Shown here piece after piece: positions 63,009-64,000 of a stretch of DNA of 64,000 bases (positions are counted from its first letter, which is position 1; each line of letters opens with the position of its first letter). The stretch lies in contig OX422207.1 in assembly GCA_949130495.1 (NCBI GenBank), positions 834,060,073 through 834,124,072 on the forward strand, in the 5' to 3' direction. Origin of the DNA: Sambucus nigra. Its lineage: Eukaryota; Streptophyta; Magnoliopsida; Dipsacales; Adoxaceae. Both the position numbers and the translations under genes were made by a program. A model generated the notes under the pieces. The model saw only the letters and a list, made by a program, of their open reading frames with translations. It ran no database searches and had not been told where the DNA came from.

Positions 63009-64000
63009 CTAGCCGACGTCAAAGTTGGCTATCTTGAGGATAATGATCAGAGCATCGTGATGTGGGGTTCTCACTCCCACCAGATCTTCATCTGTGAAGA
63101 CAATATGTTTGTTATAGTTGACGCCATCTTCTCGTCGACGCTTTCCTGACTGTGACTTTGCTGGATCGATCTGAAAAGCCTCCATTACCGCTGTAAGTTT
63201 TTTCATCTCCATTCGAGTTGAGTTTCCTTGTATCTGCTTGGAGTCAGATGCCCCGTGAATGACCGTGAACTCATATCCAGCGTCATCTTCCAGCACGTTG
63301 TCAGGTCTCGCCTCTTTATTGGCAGCAACTTTCTCTACCCTTTTCTCCACAAACTCGTTCAAATGCCCAGAGTGGTCCAGCTCCTCGAGGTGAGACTTAA
63401 GAGCTTTGCAGTGCTCAGTCTTATGTCCTCCCTCTTTGTGAAAATCGCATCTTAGCGCATTGTTCCTCTTCAAGGGATCTCCTCCCATCTTCCTAGGCCA
63501 CTTGATGAATGGCTCATCTTTGATCTTTCTGATAATTTTGTAAATTGGTTCTTTGAAGACGGTGTTGACCACCTGGAATACTTTCGACGCGTCATGGTTT
63601 CCTCCGTTCTTGGAGCCATTTTTTCCCCCGTTCTTTCCTCCTTTCTTCTGGTTCTCAGCTTTGTCACTTCCCTTGGTAGTGATTTTATCTCGACCGTTTT
63701 CTCCTGTACTGGGGCGGGTGACATCTTCCACCTTAGCGTACTTCTCGATGCGAGCCATCAGGTCGTCAATAGTCATAGCCTCCTTCTTCGTCGGGGACTA
63801 GTATAGAAGGGAAGAACTAGGGAGCCCAATTTTGAAAGAGGTCACTGCCACTTCCTCTGCGCAATCCTCGATCTCATTGAATAACTCCCAGTACCTCTTT
63901 GCGTAGTCTCGGAGGGTCTCTTGAGGCATTTTCTTCATTGTCAGCAAAGTATCCATCCTTTTGGGATGGGAGCTACTGATAATGAATCGGGCCATAAAAA
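63009..64000 (-). pseudogene. Tat gag, C-terminal part (cut by window edge)
   Basis: Begins beyond 64000. 'MARFIISSSHPKRMDTLLTM' and 'ETLRDYAKRYWELFNEIEDC' is the C-terminal part of the gag capsid-like domain; after a TAG at 63795-63797 come 'TIDDLMARIEKYAKVEDVTR', a Lys/Gly/Asn-rich linker and CDFHKEGGHKTEHC (about 63456-63415), the CX2HX4HX4C knuckle variant typical of Tat gag. A TAG at 63009-63011 precedes the protease in the same frame. Confidence 0.85.

Larger units (their letters stand above)
54534..64000 (-). mobile_element. Tat-clade Ty3/gypsy element (Grande/Retand-like), partial
   Basis: Minus strand, entering from beyond the right edge: gag (63995 down), protease, RT, RNase H, second RNase H (aRNH), integrase (to 59253), then a large ORF block on the opposite strand (55354-58606), then the 3' LTR (54970-54534). 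The aRNH domain and the antisense accessory ORF are hallmarks of the Tat clade. The 5' LTR and the gag N-terminus lie outside the window. Confidence 0.88.

Overview
This is nuclear DNA from a flowering plant, most likely a eudicot. The evidence is a single-exon BAHD acyltransferase of the vinorine-synthase-like type, plant retrotransposon lineages (Tekay/Del chromovirus, Tat with a second RNase H, Ogre-like, Athila-like, SIRE-like copia, plant L1 LINEs), plant hAT elements and fragments of two plant chromatin-protein genes. The species cannot be named from the sequence. Apart from the BAHD gene, almost everything readable is transposable-element DNA, so the window looks like heterochromatin or a large intergenic block.

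Layout. 1-5.7 kb: the BAHD gene (1460-2827, minus) with a TATA box, then two small foldback elements. 5.7-27.6 kb: a decayed L1 LINE (plus) split by a nested stack. An LTR retrotransposon without pol (7772-23936, TSD CTTTC) sits inside L1 ORF2. It contains a 2.58-kb probable solo LTR (8158-10736) with a striking array of micro-hairpins, and a 10,755-bp Tekay-type element (12238-22992, TSD AAGAC) inside its gag. A tRNA-type SINE (24564-24771) lies further along the same LINE. 27.6-33.3 kb: a MITE, a second L1 fragment (minus) and a SIRE-like copia gag. 33.3-37.6 kb: the 5' part of an Ogre-like element (minus) with a 2.49-kb LTR. 37.6-45.1 kb: a third L1 fragment, a MITE, a 1.4-kb hAT derivative, and a 0.68-kb tandem duplication split by a hAT with a broken transposase. 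46.6-48 kb: a decayed copia reverse transcriptase. 48.6-51.6 kb: a low-copy-looking stretch carrying a PWWP-domain exon followed by two exons of a CW-type zinc-finger protein family, in the manner of a Pack-type element. 51.9-54.5 kb: LTR-like and Athila-like 3' sequences (minus). 54.5-64 kb: a Tat-clade element (minus) with gag-PR-RT-RH-aRNH-INT and a large antisense accessory ORF; it runs off the right edge.

Only the BAHD gene looks like a functional host gene. None of the mobile elements appears coding-competent: the Tekay pol has four stops after gag and two frameshifts, and the Tat gag-pol keeps one frame for about 4.7 kb but has about twelve stops. Many of these stops look like C-to-T changes, as expected for methylated silent DNA. 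All family assignments were made by eye from translated motifs; no database search was run.
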